Shown piece after piece: positions 1-10,126 of a DNA stretch of 64,000 nt. The notes below the pieces were generated by a model, which worked only from the letters and a program-made list of their open reading frames with translations, was not told the DNA's origin and ran no database searches. The stretch covers positions 1 to 64,000 of the forward strand of contig JAENRP010000180.1 of assembly GCA_024741835.1 (NCBI GenBank). Reading direction: 5' to 3'. The translations under genes and the position numbers were made by a program. The stretch comes from Diplocarpon mali. Its lineage: Eukaryota; Ascomycota; Leotiomycetes; Helotiales; Drepanopezizaceae. Positions within the stretch are counted from its first letter, which is position 1. Each line of letters starts with the position of its first letter.

Positions 1-1250
1 ATAGCTATAGGGAAGAAAGGGGTAACCTTCCTTCCTTAACTCTTACTAATATATTGACTATCGACCTTTAGAAGCCTCCTTTACCTACTGCGCCGACTCA
101 CTTAAGCTTAATATACTATAACCTAAAGATATCTCACTTTATCAGCAGATTATAAGAAGCGTTATATACCCCTTAAACCTTATAAGGCCAAATATCTCCT
201 ATATTATCGGCCAATTGGCATAGCATATGGCAACCCCTTTATAAGATCACCTCTAAGCTACGAAACCCTTCTTACAATACCTATAAAAGACTGCCGAAGA
301 TAGAATTACATATGGAAAAGGCGAACTAAATCAATTTAACGCTTATACAGATGCTACTTAAGCTACTAAGAACGATAGGAAGTCATTCCAAGGCTGGCTT
401 ATTAAGTATAATAGAGGAGTTATTAGCTAGGCTGCGAATAGGCAAAAATCTACTTCTCTAAGTAGTAAATAAGCCGAAATAATAGCAGCTTCCGACAGCT
501 CGAAAGAGGTAGCTTAGATACTAAAGCTATTCGCCGACCTTAATATACAACTCGATCAATTACCTTATTTATGACTTAACAACAAAGGAGCGAGATCTCT
601 TACTAAAGAACGAAAATTTTCAACTAAATCGAAGCATATCAACGTTCGACACTTTTATATAAGAGACGATATAGTAGCTAAAGGCAAGATAATAGTAGCT
701 TATATACCTAGAAACGATAATATAGCAGATTCCCTTACAAAAGCTCTACCAGGACCCGCTTTCGAGAAATACAAGGGTTATATAAGCCTACCAGAGCGAA
801 AATCGACAAAAGAAGGCTATATAAAGGGAGGAAACCCATAGGAAAGCTATATATAAGGAGGAAATCTATAATACGACTATATAAAAGGGTGAAAAGCTAT
901 AATATAGCTAAGTCAGAGGTACTCTTATACTATAACGCACGTTTTGATACTGCAGGGCGGCTGAACTCCATATAAGAGAGACGTAGGCGCCATATACTAG
1001 AGAGTATATTATAGGAGTTAATAAGGCCTAGACTATATAAAAAAAAAAAAAATGTGGGGCTCTTTACTCTGAGTTCTATAGAGCTTTATAGTAGGGGGCA
1101 TATTAGAAATATATAAGGTACGGAGATTACCGCACGGAACGGAGGCTAAGGCTTGGTAAGCCTACGTAAGCCTACCTTATATATATACTACTTCAGCTCT
1201 CTAGTACTAGAATCTACACCTTTCGATTCTGTCAATGACACTGACGGCGG
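1..1250 (+). mobile_element. Decayed Ty1/copia retrotransposon remnant (RNase H end and possible LTR)
   Basis: Conceptual translation of roughly 325-800 gives, in one frame broken by stops, the order of motifs found at the C-terminus of copia Pol: an AYTDAT-stop-A segment (YTDADWA in intact elements), GVIS-stop (GxISW), AEIIAASDSSKE (the E-x-AASE...KE block of RNase H), KHINVRHFYIRD and YIPRNDNIADSLTKALP. At least three in-frame stops sit where family members have Trp, as expected from RIP-type C-to-T change. Downstream (about 820-900) purine-rich tracts (AAAGGGAGGAAA, AAGGAGGAAAT) could be the polypurine tract. The AT-rich sequence up to about 1250 may be LTR, but its ends are not defined. 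There is no open frame; it is non-functional. Confidence 0.8.
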
Positions 1251-1632
1251 CTGCTTGGCGCAGAGGGTTGTCATGTGATGGATGTCTTACAGAAGCTTGT
1301 CTGTAGAGCGACTCGCTTGAAGGCTGCGGGGGTCTCTTTATTTTTTCTTTTTCCTTTTTCCTTTTTTGATGCGATACAGAGTCTTCGCGAAGTTATCTGT
1401 TCTCGGATCTCTCTGCTTTCCATGCATGGCTGGGAAAGGTACGTCACTTAATACCCAGTGAATGAGGCTCCATTCGCACGTATCGTAGTAAAATACCTGC
1501 CTCTTTCCTGGCGATAGCCGATAAGAAAATCCCGAGTCCATTATCAACCCCTCACATCCAGCCCCTCCTGGCCCTCCCCCATCACAACCGGACAAGGGAA
1601 CACGCACCTCTCGTATCCCACGTTACCTTACC
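1251..1632. other. Intergenic; upstream region of the CobW gene
   Basis: Base composition changes here from the AT-rich element to ordinary genic DNA. A T-rich run lies at 1338-1366. The rest is the presumed promoter and leader of the gene starting at 1633. I see no gene; the open frame on the minus strand here has no family resemblance. Confidence 0.5.
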
Positions 1633-2718
1633 ATGTCACCCATCCCAATCACAATCATCACAGGCTTCCTGGGCTCGGGAAAAACGACCATCCTCCTCAG
1701 CCTGCTCCCACAACTGCGCGCCCAAAATCCTGCCTACAAGCTCGCGCTACTCAAGAACGAGTTCGGAGACCTGGCGGTCGACTCGCAGCTCGCGGCCTCG
1801 TCGTCGATCTCGGGTGTGCGCGAGCTCCTCAATGGCTGCATCTGCTGCAACCTTGTCGGCCAGCTGGATGTCGCTTTGCAGGAGCTGGTCGAGAAGGTCC
1901 AGCCGGATCGCATTGTGGTAGAGACGAGCGGGAGCGCATTCCCCGCCACCCTGGCGATGGAGGTCAATCGGCTTGCGCGGGACACGAGGGGCGCCTATGT
2001 GCTGGATGGGGTCGTGACGGTAATTGACGTGGAGAACTGGAGGGGCTATGAGGATACGAGTTATACGGCCAAGATCCAAGCAAAGTACACGGATCTAGTG
2101 GTGTTCAACAAATGGGAGGCTGTAGGTGAGAGGAGGATGGACGAGTGTCTGGATCGGCTAGGAGATTTGGAGGTGCAAATTGCGTGGGTGAAGAGCGATC
2201 AGGGGAGAGTTCCGGCAGATGTCGTGTTTGGTGTTGACGGAGGCTTGGCCAGGACCTTGGGCGATGGGACGAGCAGCCAGATTCACGAGCATGGACGGAG
2301 CCACGAGAACGGGCACCAGAGCGAGGTTGAAGTACTTTCGATCTCTCTCGAAGCAGAAGCAGGTTCAGTCGTGGATTCGCAAAAGCTAGAAAAGCTGCTA
2401 AAGACCGCGCCAAAGGACGAAGTCTACCGCATCAAAGCCGTCTTCGCAGCATCCTCACCCATCATATCCTCGGACGCCAATTCGGACTCGGAACCTACAG
2501 GACCAGGGAGGTATATCCTCAACTGGGCCTTCGGACGCTGGACGTGCACGCAAATGGAGAGCGATGAGCACGAATCAAGCCGTGGAGTTGTCCTGCGGAT
2601 GACGATGATCCTAGCGCGATTCGAGAGCAAGAAGTGGAAGAAGCGAATAGAGGCCGGTGGATTCGTCGAGCTAGAAGGCGTGCAGAAGGGCACGCTGAAG
2701 GTCGAGAAGATTGCATGA
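1633..2718 (+). CDS. CobW/COG0523-family metal-chaperone GTPase
   Basis: This is a single-exon, 361-residue protein of the G3E GTPase family (CobW/ZNG1/YjiA type), whose members load or traffic zinc and other metals. The P-loop GFLGSGKTT is at residues 11-19. NEFGD near residue 42 is the Walker-B/switch region. The family metal-binding CxCC motif appears as GCICC near residue 68, and NKWE near 159 is the guanine-specificity NKxD-type motif (D replaced by E). ETSGSA near 98 matches the ETTG-like stretch of the family. A His-rich segment (HEHGRSHENGH) near 219-229 is a plausible metal-binding linker, followed by a divergent CobW C-terminal domain ending in a WTCTQ-like strand. The ATG has a good context (ACCATGTC). 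The G-domain call is firm; the metal served is not known. Confidence 0.9.
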   Translation: MSPIPITIITGFLGSGKTTILLSLLPQLRAQNPAYKLALLKNEFGDLAVDSQLAASSSISGVRELLNGCICCNLVGQLDVALQELVEKVQPDRIVVETSGSAFPATLAMEVNRLARDTRGAYVLDGVVTVIDVENWRGYEDTSYTAKIQAKYTDLVVFNKWEAVGERRMDECLDRLGDLEVQIAWVKSDQGRVPADVVFGVDGGLARTLGDGTSSQIHEHGRSHENGHQSEVEVLSISLEAEAGSVVDSQKLEKLLKTAPKDEVYRIKAVFAASSPIISSDANSDSEPTGPGRYILNWAFGRWTCTQMESDEHESSRGVVLRMTMILARFESKKWKKRIEAGGFVELEGVQKGTLKVEKIA

Positions 2719-3170
2719 TGTTCTATGTTGCATCGTTGTCGCTATCTGGAAAACGCATGCGGCAAGATCCAAGCCAGACACTCACTGCTTTGCCATCCTG
2801 TCTGCCATCCGGTCAACTTTCTGCCCAGACAGGACAGGATTAGGTACAATACATGACAGAGCTGGCACATACAAGCCACCTCGCATCTCGGCTCTCAACC
2901 TCCCATCTCCGTCAGCATCTACCATGCCTATCAGACTTTGTTGACTCCTCTCACGCGAAGAATGCAACACCCAAGCGAGCCAAGACATTCCACACTCTCC
3001 ACGTCCAGTATATGAGCCAGCCTTTGCGCACACTCTTTGTAGACTCAAACACACTCGTTTAGTTGCGTCTTAAGCCAGTCACTCCTTCATTATTCGGCTC
3101 TTTCTACCGGCACTGCTCTCGAGATTGTTTACTTTCTGCAATACTCGAACAACAGCAGGTAGCTTTCAAA
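2719..3170. other. Intergenic between the CobW and GPI-protein genes
   Basis: This holds the 3' flank of the CobW gene and the pyrimidine-rich leader of the next gene. Short open frames are present but none shows a recognisable domain or codon pattern. Confidence 0.5.
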
Positions 3171-4340
3171 ATGATATTCTCTCTGTACGTCCCTCCTTCC
3201 CCTCGATCTCATACATCTCATACATCTCATCCACAATGTTAGTATTAAGCTAAGACCTCAACCAGCGTCCGAGCCTTCGCGCTCCTCCTTATTCTCCAGC
3301 ACTCGCACGTGCAAGCCCAGTCAACAGTCTTCCAAACCCAAGTCTTCACCATCACTTCCTGCGCACCAGAGGTGACAGATTGTCCCGCGCGCACTATGAC
3401 TAGCACTTTCATCGAGCAACCCATTACTACAAGTGAGTTTATCTGCGAGAGCTTTCAGGGACGGGGCAACTTTCCTGACGCAACACCCACAGCGCCACCG
3501 TACGCGTGCAACTCAGAGCTAGAGACCTGCCCCAACCCTGTGTCATCTACGATAGAGCCAGAGTCTACCACGCCGGCTTGTGACTATGAGGATGGGGAAT
3601 GTGCGCCTGGCCCTGAGACAACTCTTTCTGCGCCCGAAGTCGTAAGTACACTCTTTCTTCCGATGTTTTAGACTATGCGTAGAGCTTAAGCTAATCAAGC
3701 TCAGGCCTCAATTTCGACCTCTTCTACTATCTCCACATCTACCGCCTCCACCGCCGACGCTGTAACCAGTCTCTCTGGCAGCACGGAAATTTCATCTGCA
3801 GCCGAGACTCCCGCACCCGTGACGACTTTGCACTCGACGCTCTTCACCACACTGGTCCAAACCATCACATCCTGCGCACCTACGGTGACGAACTGCCCCT
3901 ACGGCTCGATCACTACACACACCATCCCTCTCCCCCCTCCCACCAACGCCCTCATGTACGAAACAACCTACACAACCGCCTACGTCGACATCTGTCCCAC
4001 CGGCCTCACCACACACACTTACACCCTGACGCACAAATGCACGGCCGCCGCCTGCCAGATCCCTACCACGGTTCCAACCAACTTCGCTGTTACAACAAAA
4101 GTGTGTTCGGCCTGTGAGGGCAAGCCGACATTGACGGTCACGTGTCCTGTGGAGACGGGCAAGTGGAGTAACGGTACTGCCACTGCGCCGGGACATGTGA
4201 GTCCGCCGAAGGAGACGGGTATGGGCAATGCGACGGGCCCGGTGTATCTCACTGCGGGCGCGGAGAGAGTCGCGGCCGGGATTTGGACCGGGCTGGTGGT
4301 TTTGGGAATTGCCTTGGGGGGGGTTGGCTGGGGGTGGTAA
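3171..4340 (+). CDS. Secreted, GPI-anchored Ser/Thr-rich cell-wall protein
   Basis: Exons are 3171-3184, 3266-3432, 3493-3641 and 3705-4340, with canonical GT/AG introns of 81, 60 and 63 nt. The 14-nt first exon joins to give a signal peptide (MIFSLVRAFALLLIL...QAQS). The mature chain is rich in Ser, Thr and Pro, with two copies of a motif of the form T-I-T-S-C-A-P-x-V-T-x-C-P, one at each end. Such modules are common in fungal wall and adhesin-like proteins. The C-terminus has a small-residue omega-like region followed by a hydrophobic tail (IWTGLVVLGIALGG) and no cytoplasmic segment, as expected for GPI attachment. Its role at the cell surface is inferred from architecture only. The 60-nt intron is stop-free and in frame, so a form 20 residues longer is possible. 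Confidence 0.7.
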
Positions 4341-5627
4341 GGTAGGAAGTGCCATGATATGTTTTGAGTGGATGCTATCAGGCTGACGATGAGGATTTGA
4401 ATGTGAGGATAAATTGATATTTGAGAAGTGAGTATTGGTATTTTGGTTGGGGTTTACATTGGAGGTTTCATTTCGCTTCGCTTCAGAGCTACGTGTGAGG
4501 TTTTTCTTTTACACTCGTTCATGATCTCTTATTTGTTTTGGGTTGTTAGGTTGTTTCCTTTCTTCTTTTTGGCACAGCTAGGGTTTTCAAACACACGTTT
4601 CTACATTGAATAGCTAGCTAGCTAGACATTAACCGAATCTATCTAAATTTCTTCTACCAGCTTTCTTCAGAGTCACCAGTGAGTATAGAATGATCTGGTT
4701 CAATCCTACCTAATCTTCAATCTTCAACAGTAATGATCCCTGTGACTCTCGGGCTCTATGCCGGATGCAAACTTCCAGTTGTCGAGCCGAAAGGTGGTCC
4801 GATGCTGCATCCTGTGAGTCTCTTGTGCCAGATCCGGAACTTGGCTGTCTTCACCCGCGAGACCTCAGTCCTCGGAGGCTGTTTCTGGGCGCGACAGAGG
4901 CGGGGAAAGGGCTTGTTTGATCTCGGGAAGCCCCCACTCTGCTCGTCGAAGCGAGAGGTCCGAGTGAGTTGATGGGGAGGGAGCAGGGGGCTGCAGGAAG
5001 GGGAGGTAGATCGGGGTCTATCAGAGAGCGTGATTAAGAAGTTAGATAGGAACTGTAAGTGTGGGACTGGTTTGGGGTTTGCAGGGTTATGAAGGAGCCG
5101 GCGGTAGAGTACTGTTTCGAGAGGCGGGCTCGTCGCTGGGATGGCAGACGAGGGAAGCTTGAAGCTTGCGGCACGGTCTGAGTACTAGTCTTGCCCGCGC
5201 AGGAAGGAGAAATTCGAGAGAGGCTTGCCCCAGGCACTGTCGCTTCAGAGCAGTCGGCCCTGAAGGGACAGAAACAATAGAGAGCATAGCACTGGCGCTG
5301 ATAGCTTCTCATCTGCTGGCATTGGCTGCGCCGCAACGAAACCCCCAGCTGGTCGCTCAGAGAAACTCTCCAGAATCGGAGATGATGACACGGCTATGGC
5401 GCTGTGAGTAGAGCCTGAATCCCGGGAGCTGAACGGCGAAGGCCAGAAGACCAGTAAATGGCAGTGCACGAGTCGGAGCCCCCCCGAGAGATAGACGGTC
5501 GGTATTTGGAAAGAAGCACGATCTTGTGGGCATTTTGGAGCCGCCGTGCTCGACTGGTATCGCTTCGTAAGTTATGTAACAAACATTGCGTCATGTTGGT
5601 GTAGTTTCGATCATAGCTGGGGTCGTG
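4341..5627. other. Intergenic, no supported gene
   Basis: About 1.3 kb between convergent genes. It contains the 3' flank of the GPI-protein gene, a short TAGC tetranucleotide run at 4612-4625, and several unrelated open frames of under 105 codons on both strands. One of these (5166-5411) contains a hydrophobic stretch, but I could not relate it to any family. Confidence 0.4.
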
Positions 5628-6409
5628 TTATCTAGCACTGTTTTCCTCTTCTCCATACCTTATCTCCTGGTAGCTTTCAACTCTGTATTTCTTCCTCAAC
5701 CCTTCAACCCTTGCATCACCCAGGAAGCCCTCAAAGACAAGTTCCAACTCTCCAAAATAATTCGGGCCTTCTCCGACCTTTAGAAAGCCAATACTCTCAA
5801 ACAGCCTGATGCTCTTGACGTTCTTACTACCTATCTTGACCTTCAGCTGCAGCAACCTTGGCTTGTCTATCTTTGGCGTCTGGCCCTCTCCGTACTCAGA
5901 CAAGATGGACGTGAGGCTCGAGGTGATGTACTGCATGAAGGCGAGGACTGTGGCCCGCCCGTATCCCTTGCGCCGCTGAGAGGTCGGTGCGATCATGAGC
6001 TCCAGTTCGCCGACCACGCCTTCATCATCTTCGTCTGAGGGCGTGAGGAAGAGGTTTACGTCGCCGAGCATGTGAGCAGGCGAGTCGCTTGTGCCGGGTT
6101 CGAGGACACTCATGGGCGACGGAAGAGGCATACAAGCGATAAATGTCAATTTGTCATGGTCGGTACGCCAGCTTCGTTGCATATTGTATTCTTCTGGGAG
6201 GGAGAGCGGTTCAGAGGCCGTATCGGCTTGGATTTGCTAAGGATCATGAGTGAATTTTCGTCTACCGGAGAGGGAGAGAGGAGGCTGAAAGCTGCAGATT
6301 TCCATGAACTTGGGCTTACATTGTCTTTCATCCATTCATGGTATGTGGGTACGTGTGAAGCTTCATACGGGACAAGAAGCACCGACGAAGTCGAGATCGC
6401 TGTTTGCTT
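5628..6409 (-). CDS. NAT9-like GNAT N-acetyltransferase (5' end unresolved)
   Basis: Exons on the minus strand are 6409-6320 and 6236-5628 (83-nt intron with GTAAGC donor and CTTAG acceptor, phase 0). The protein matches the eukaryotic NAT9 subgroup of GNAT acetyltransferases. Seen in order: TAISTS then VLLVPYEASHVPTYHEWMKD, then (I)QADTASEPLSLPEEY, MQRSW, and the acetyl-CoA loop R-R-K-G-Y-G preceded by ELELMIAP. NxxSIRLFESIGF and the F-GELELVF C-terminal strand follow. NAT9 proteins are about 200-240 residues, so the core is complete. I find no ATG in frame near residue 1: the frame is open back to AAG at 6409, directly after a TTTCTAAG acceptor-like site. A tiny upstream exon or a non-AUG start is therefore likely, and the coordinates give only the supported part. 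Confidence 0.75.
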
Positions 6410-8367
6410 AGAAATCAGAAACAGGATTCAGGAGGGTGAATATTCGCAATGTGCAGAATGAAACCCAAAAGAAGCTAATTAAGAGCACGGTCAATATAGA
6501 AACGCGAATGTAATTTTTGAGTAACAGTTAGATAAGTAAGCGCTCTGTCTAATAAGTGTAGAGCGCAACTCGTGCTAAAAGGAAAAAGACGAGCGGCCGC
6601 TCAACCTAGACGACAATTGCGTTGCTCATCAGAATAAAGTAAAGAGACAATTTAGATATCGCAACTCGTTAATGAAGACGAGCGTAAATGAGACCTCACC
6701 GACCTGTATCTCTGTTGATGAGCATCTAGTTGGCCTCGTCTCTTGAACGAGAGTTTGAAGAAGGAATAATCGCGTCGGCCACTCGAGTGGGTTACCTTAA
6801 CTAGCAAATTCCCCGCATGACTATCTCGCTTAATTTCAACATCACTTAGTTCTGATCCATCTGCATCGTCTTCAATTCATGGAATTATGCCCAGGTTTCC
6901 TCTTCTATTTCATTCTTCGCAGCTACATCAGATGTCGTGAGAAAAAGTGCCCGCAATAATAATGAAAGCATATCTCCTCTTTCATCGCCAATATTCAAAC
7001 CAGCAAGTATTTCGATCTTCAGAACGATTGCGACTTTGATCTTCAGAGACATCTCACTATTACCATTTCTCATCAAAAGACCATCACTTCCATATACTTT
7101 CAGTCGGGAGCGTATTATTGAAAATTAGCTACCCCTAATCACAGGTTCAATTTACTCTTCGCTAAGATACCCGCATGATGCGAGAAGGGGGCCATCTTTC
7201 TAGAAGGGTGCGCTAGCGCGAATAATTTTCTTGCCAAAAGTTGAAGCCTTTCTGACTAGAGATTCAAATACCTTGTATGCAGGGCTCTCTAGTTAATCTA
7301 TCCTTTTGTGATTCTTTTTGCTCTGCTATTTTTTTTCGCGTTAATGTCTTGTCGAGACTGTTCATAAGCGTTTCCGCCTGAAACAATTTAGTGTTGGCTA
7401 GAAAGGAAGAAGTTTCAATTGCGATTGTAATCTATCGATGTTCTGCAAAATAATGTTGCGAGCTGTAGTTTGGCTCCCCATATCGATTACTATTTGCTTT
7501 TTGTGTTATTGTACAGAAAACCATCAGTGGCAACGGGTCAGTATGTTCATACTGATCCTTTGATACTATTAGATGCCCAAAATTCCCCATATCATCAGGT
7601 GCTATGTGTTTGGCATGCAGAAGCAAAGTTTTTGTCGCACTTAAGAGAAATATCAAGCAATCGGATGTCCGAGTGCTGTTCTGGCCCCCACTCAATCTTT
7701 CGAGTGTCGACTGGACTGTACGTGCAATTATCAGTGCTTGCATCCGCAAACACTCCATGAGACAATAGAATCACTTTGCTCGAAATCAAAAAATTGTAAT
7801 TTGATTTCATGGTCGCCAAGGTAATATCCCTCCTAGCAATTCGACTCAGATCCTCGACTTCTGCACAGCGTGATATTTCGAGGAAAGCCTTTGGTCCTCA
7901 ACTTATTTACAGCAAGTCGCAATTGCACATCGCCCGTCTTAATATCGCCCAATGCAGATTGCTCATTCCTAATATCATCTAATGTGCATCGAATTAGTCT
8001 GCTTTCGGACGACTTTATATCAAGCCGTTCTGATATGACAATTTGATATGCTCACCTTGAACGTTCCCTACGGATTCTTATGCTAAAGGGCTGCCAAACA
8101 TCGACTTCTTCAAATCGGTACTCACAAACATAAGTCAATCTTACGTTCGTCCTCCTGCCTGGCTTCATTTCAAACCAAGTCTGAACCTTGCTGCGCTAAT
8201 GCTTTCGGTCTAAAAACCTGAGGGACACTTCAGTAATTGTCGCGCCAGCCCATTCAAATCTTTTAAGCAGACTGACTCGCAACTCGATTTCTTGGCAATT
8301 AGACATATTTGAAACAGTTTTCGCTCATAGAGCTGCCTGTTTTAACTCACGACCAAAAGCGGAGACA
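6410..8367. other. Intergenic, AT-rich, no supported gene
   Basis: Nearly 2 kb between the divergent acetyltransferase and 2EXR-like genes. The DNA is AT-rich with frequent stops on both strands. Overlapping open frames at 7432-7819 (minus) and 7470-7760 (plus) are the longest; the minus frame reads sensibly for about 50 residues but matches no family I know. This could be old repeat debris; no terminal repeats are visible. Confidence 0.4.
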
Positions 8368-9558
8368 ATGACTACTGGCAAAAATTCCCAGAAAGCTTTG
8401 CCACGTATCCGAGGTAAAGGGCCCACGAAGAAGCCTGTGCCACCCGCTTCCAAAAATATACAAAGACGACGAGCTCGTTCTCCTTCACCCAAAGAAGTTC
8501 CAGTATGGGACCAAGGTGTCACCACTAAAGCTGCTCGCGAACGAAAACGATTCAAGCTTTCCCGGGCATCCCTCCACGAAGATGTGGATGAGGAATATAT
8601 CGTGCAACAAGCAAGTCTGCTCAAGGGTGAAAATAAAATTAGCTGGGGAGTGCAACAGCGCGACCCCATTGAGGCTTCCAGACGTCCCAAACAGAAGGGC
8701 CGCAAAGTTGGAAGGTTAAGAGGAATGCCTGAAGCCCAGATGGCATACATGGCAATGTTTGAAAACATGCAGCCGCAGCGAGATATACCGCGACCTAACA
8801 GCCCACTCCGCTCCCCAATATTGAGAATATCACTCGAGGTCCGGGAAGAAATCTATTCATATCTGCTTATCTATCCTTCACCTATCGATTTGAAGGCCGA
8901 TTGGGCCACACTGGAGCAAAACCACTTTATTGATCATTCGCTTTTGCTTGTTTGCAAGCAATTCGCCTCTGAAGCATCCAGCTTTCTCTACCGAAACAAT
9001 ACCTTCCAGTCACTCATCCGCGAATCCCCCGCTGCCGACCTTCGTTATGAGATGCCTGTCAAGATCCATTCCGAGTTTCATTCCAGTTTCCGCCACATTA
9101 TCATTGATTGTTCCAAGGCTTGTTGGAACATAGAGTGGCACGAGAAGGCGACTGAAGGCTTGATCTCTTTCGTCAAGGCCAAGGCCACAATCAATACCAT
9201 TACTCTGAAGGTCGTTCCTCAACGAGTTGGGATGTCGACCACGGCATTGGGTGACGAGGCCAGCCCCGTAACCTTCGCCGATTTTCTTTGGTACCCAGGT
9301 CCTTTCATGGGGGCCATCCGTGAGCTGGCTCCGAAGAAGTTCGAGGTCATTCTCAAAAAGCCCGGCAAGAGCTCGCTAGGCATAGAACTTGACCTGAGCT
9401 ACCTCCGGGTGGGTACCATAGCAGACAATCTCATAGCAAATGAAGAGACGATGAGATTACGAGGTGCTAGGTTTGGTGCTTTCCAGCAGGAGTTGGAGGC
9501 ATTGAAGGGTCGCTTCGAGGAAATGTTCGAGGCTGGCTCCAAGGATATTTCTCATTGA
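8368..9558 (+). CDS. 2EXR-like (F-box-associated type) fungal protein with basic N-terminus
   Basis: A 396-residue single-exon protein. The first 130 residues are rich in Lys, Arg and Pro (for example KNIQRRRARSPSPKE) and look like a disordered, probably nuclear, tail. From about residue 150 it carries the pattern seen in many ascomycete proteins with the 2EXR/F-box-like fold: an L-E-V-R-E-E-I-Y-S-Y-L-L helix, then LLLVCKQFASEASSFLYRNNTF, followed by a less conserved C-terminal region. Such families are expanded in Pezizomycotina and mostly uncharacterised; a role in protein-protein contact is only a guess. The context ACAATGAC supports the start. Confidence 0.7.
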   Translation: MTTGKNSQKALPRIRGKGPTKKPVPPASKNIQRRRARSPSPKEVPVWDQGVTTKAARERKRFKLSRASLHEDVDEEYIVQQASLLKGENKISWGVQQRDPIEASRRPKQKGRKVGRLRGMPEAQMAYMAMFENMQPQRDIPRPNSPLRSPILRISLEVREEIYSYLLIYPSPIDLKADWATLEQNHFIDHSLLLVCKQFASEASSFLYRNNTFQSLIRESPAADLRYEMPVKIHSEFHSSFRHIIIDCSKACWNIEWHEKATEGLISFVKAKATINTITLKVVPQRVGMSTTALGDEASPVTFADFLWYPGPFMGAIRELAPKKFEVILKKPGKSSLGIELDLSYLRVGTIADNLIANEETMRLRGARFGAFQQELEALKGRFEEMFEAGSKDISH

Positions 9559-10126
9559 TCTCGGAAGTCAATGCAAGGATGGATGATGGCGATATCACTG
9601 GTGGTGAGTAGGGGAGGGGGTGCTACGAGACTGTGGTGGACAATTTGGGCAGTGAGAGGGGGCTCGGCGGTGCACTTGAAAAGCGGTTTCAAGTCGTGCT
9701 ACTGGCCGTTCCGTTGCACTAGTCCTAACACTTGCCTTGCTCAACGGTTGTAATAAGAGCACAAAATCATGTCTTGTACTCGTTTTTCATTCAATCAAAG
9801 CTGGAATATCTGGCATCACTGAGCTTGCTATCTTCTCTTGAAGCAGAATTGACAGTATAGTCAAATCGCGTCAGAGACATGCAATGAAAGATAATTCAGG
9901 GTGCCTCAGCCTCTATGAAATGAATTTGGCTTTAATAACAGTGCTTGTATAGCTGCTGGTAAGGAAAATTAGTAAGAGATGGTGACAGTGAGACGAATTG
10001 TAGAGGCAATACTTTGCTGTATACAGCTGGCGTATGACACCAATTTCAGATACGTATCAAGATGCTAGATCTCGAATGGCAATGACCACAGAGCAAGTGT
10101 GTAAAACCGAGTTAAAAATTATATAC
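9559..10126. other. Intergenic between convergent genes
   Basis: 3' flanks of the 2EXR-like gene (plus) and the nitronate monooxygenase gene (minus). No gene or repeat seen. Confidence 0.5.

Noticed and set aside
7432..7819. Minus-strand frame with a weak secretion-signal-like start (MKSNYNFLISSK...)
   Set aside because: Signal segment interrupted by Ser, Lys and His; no continuation after the stop and no recognised family.
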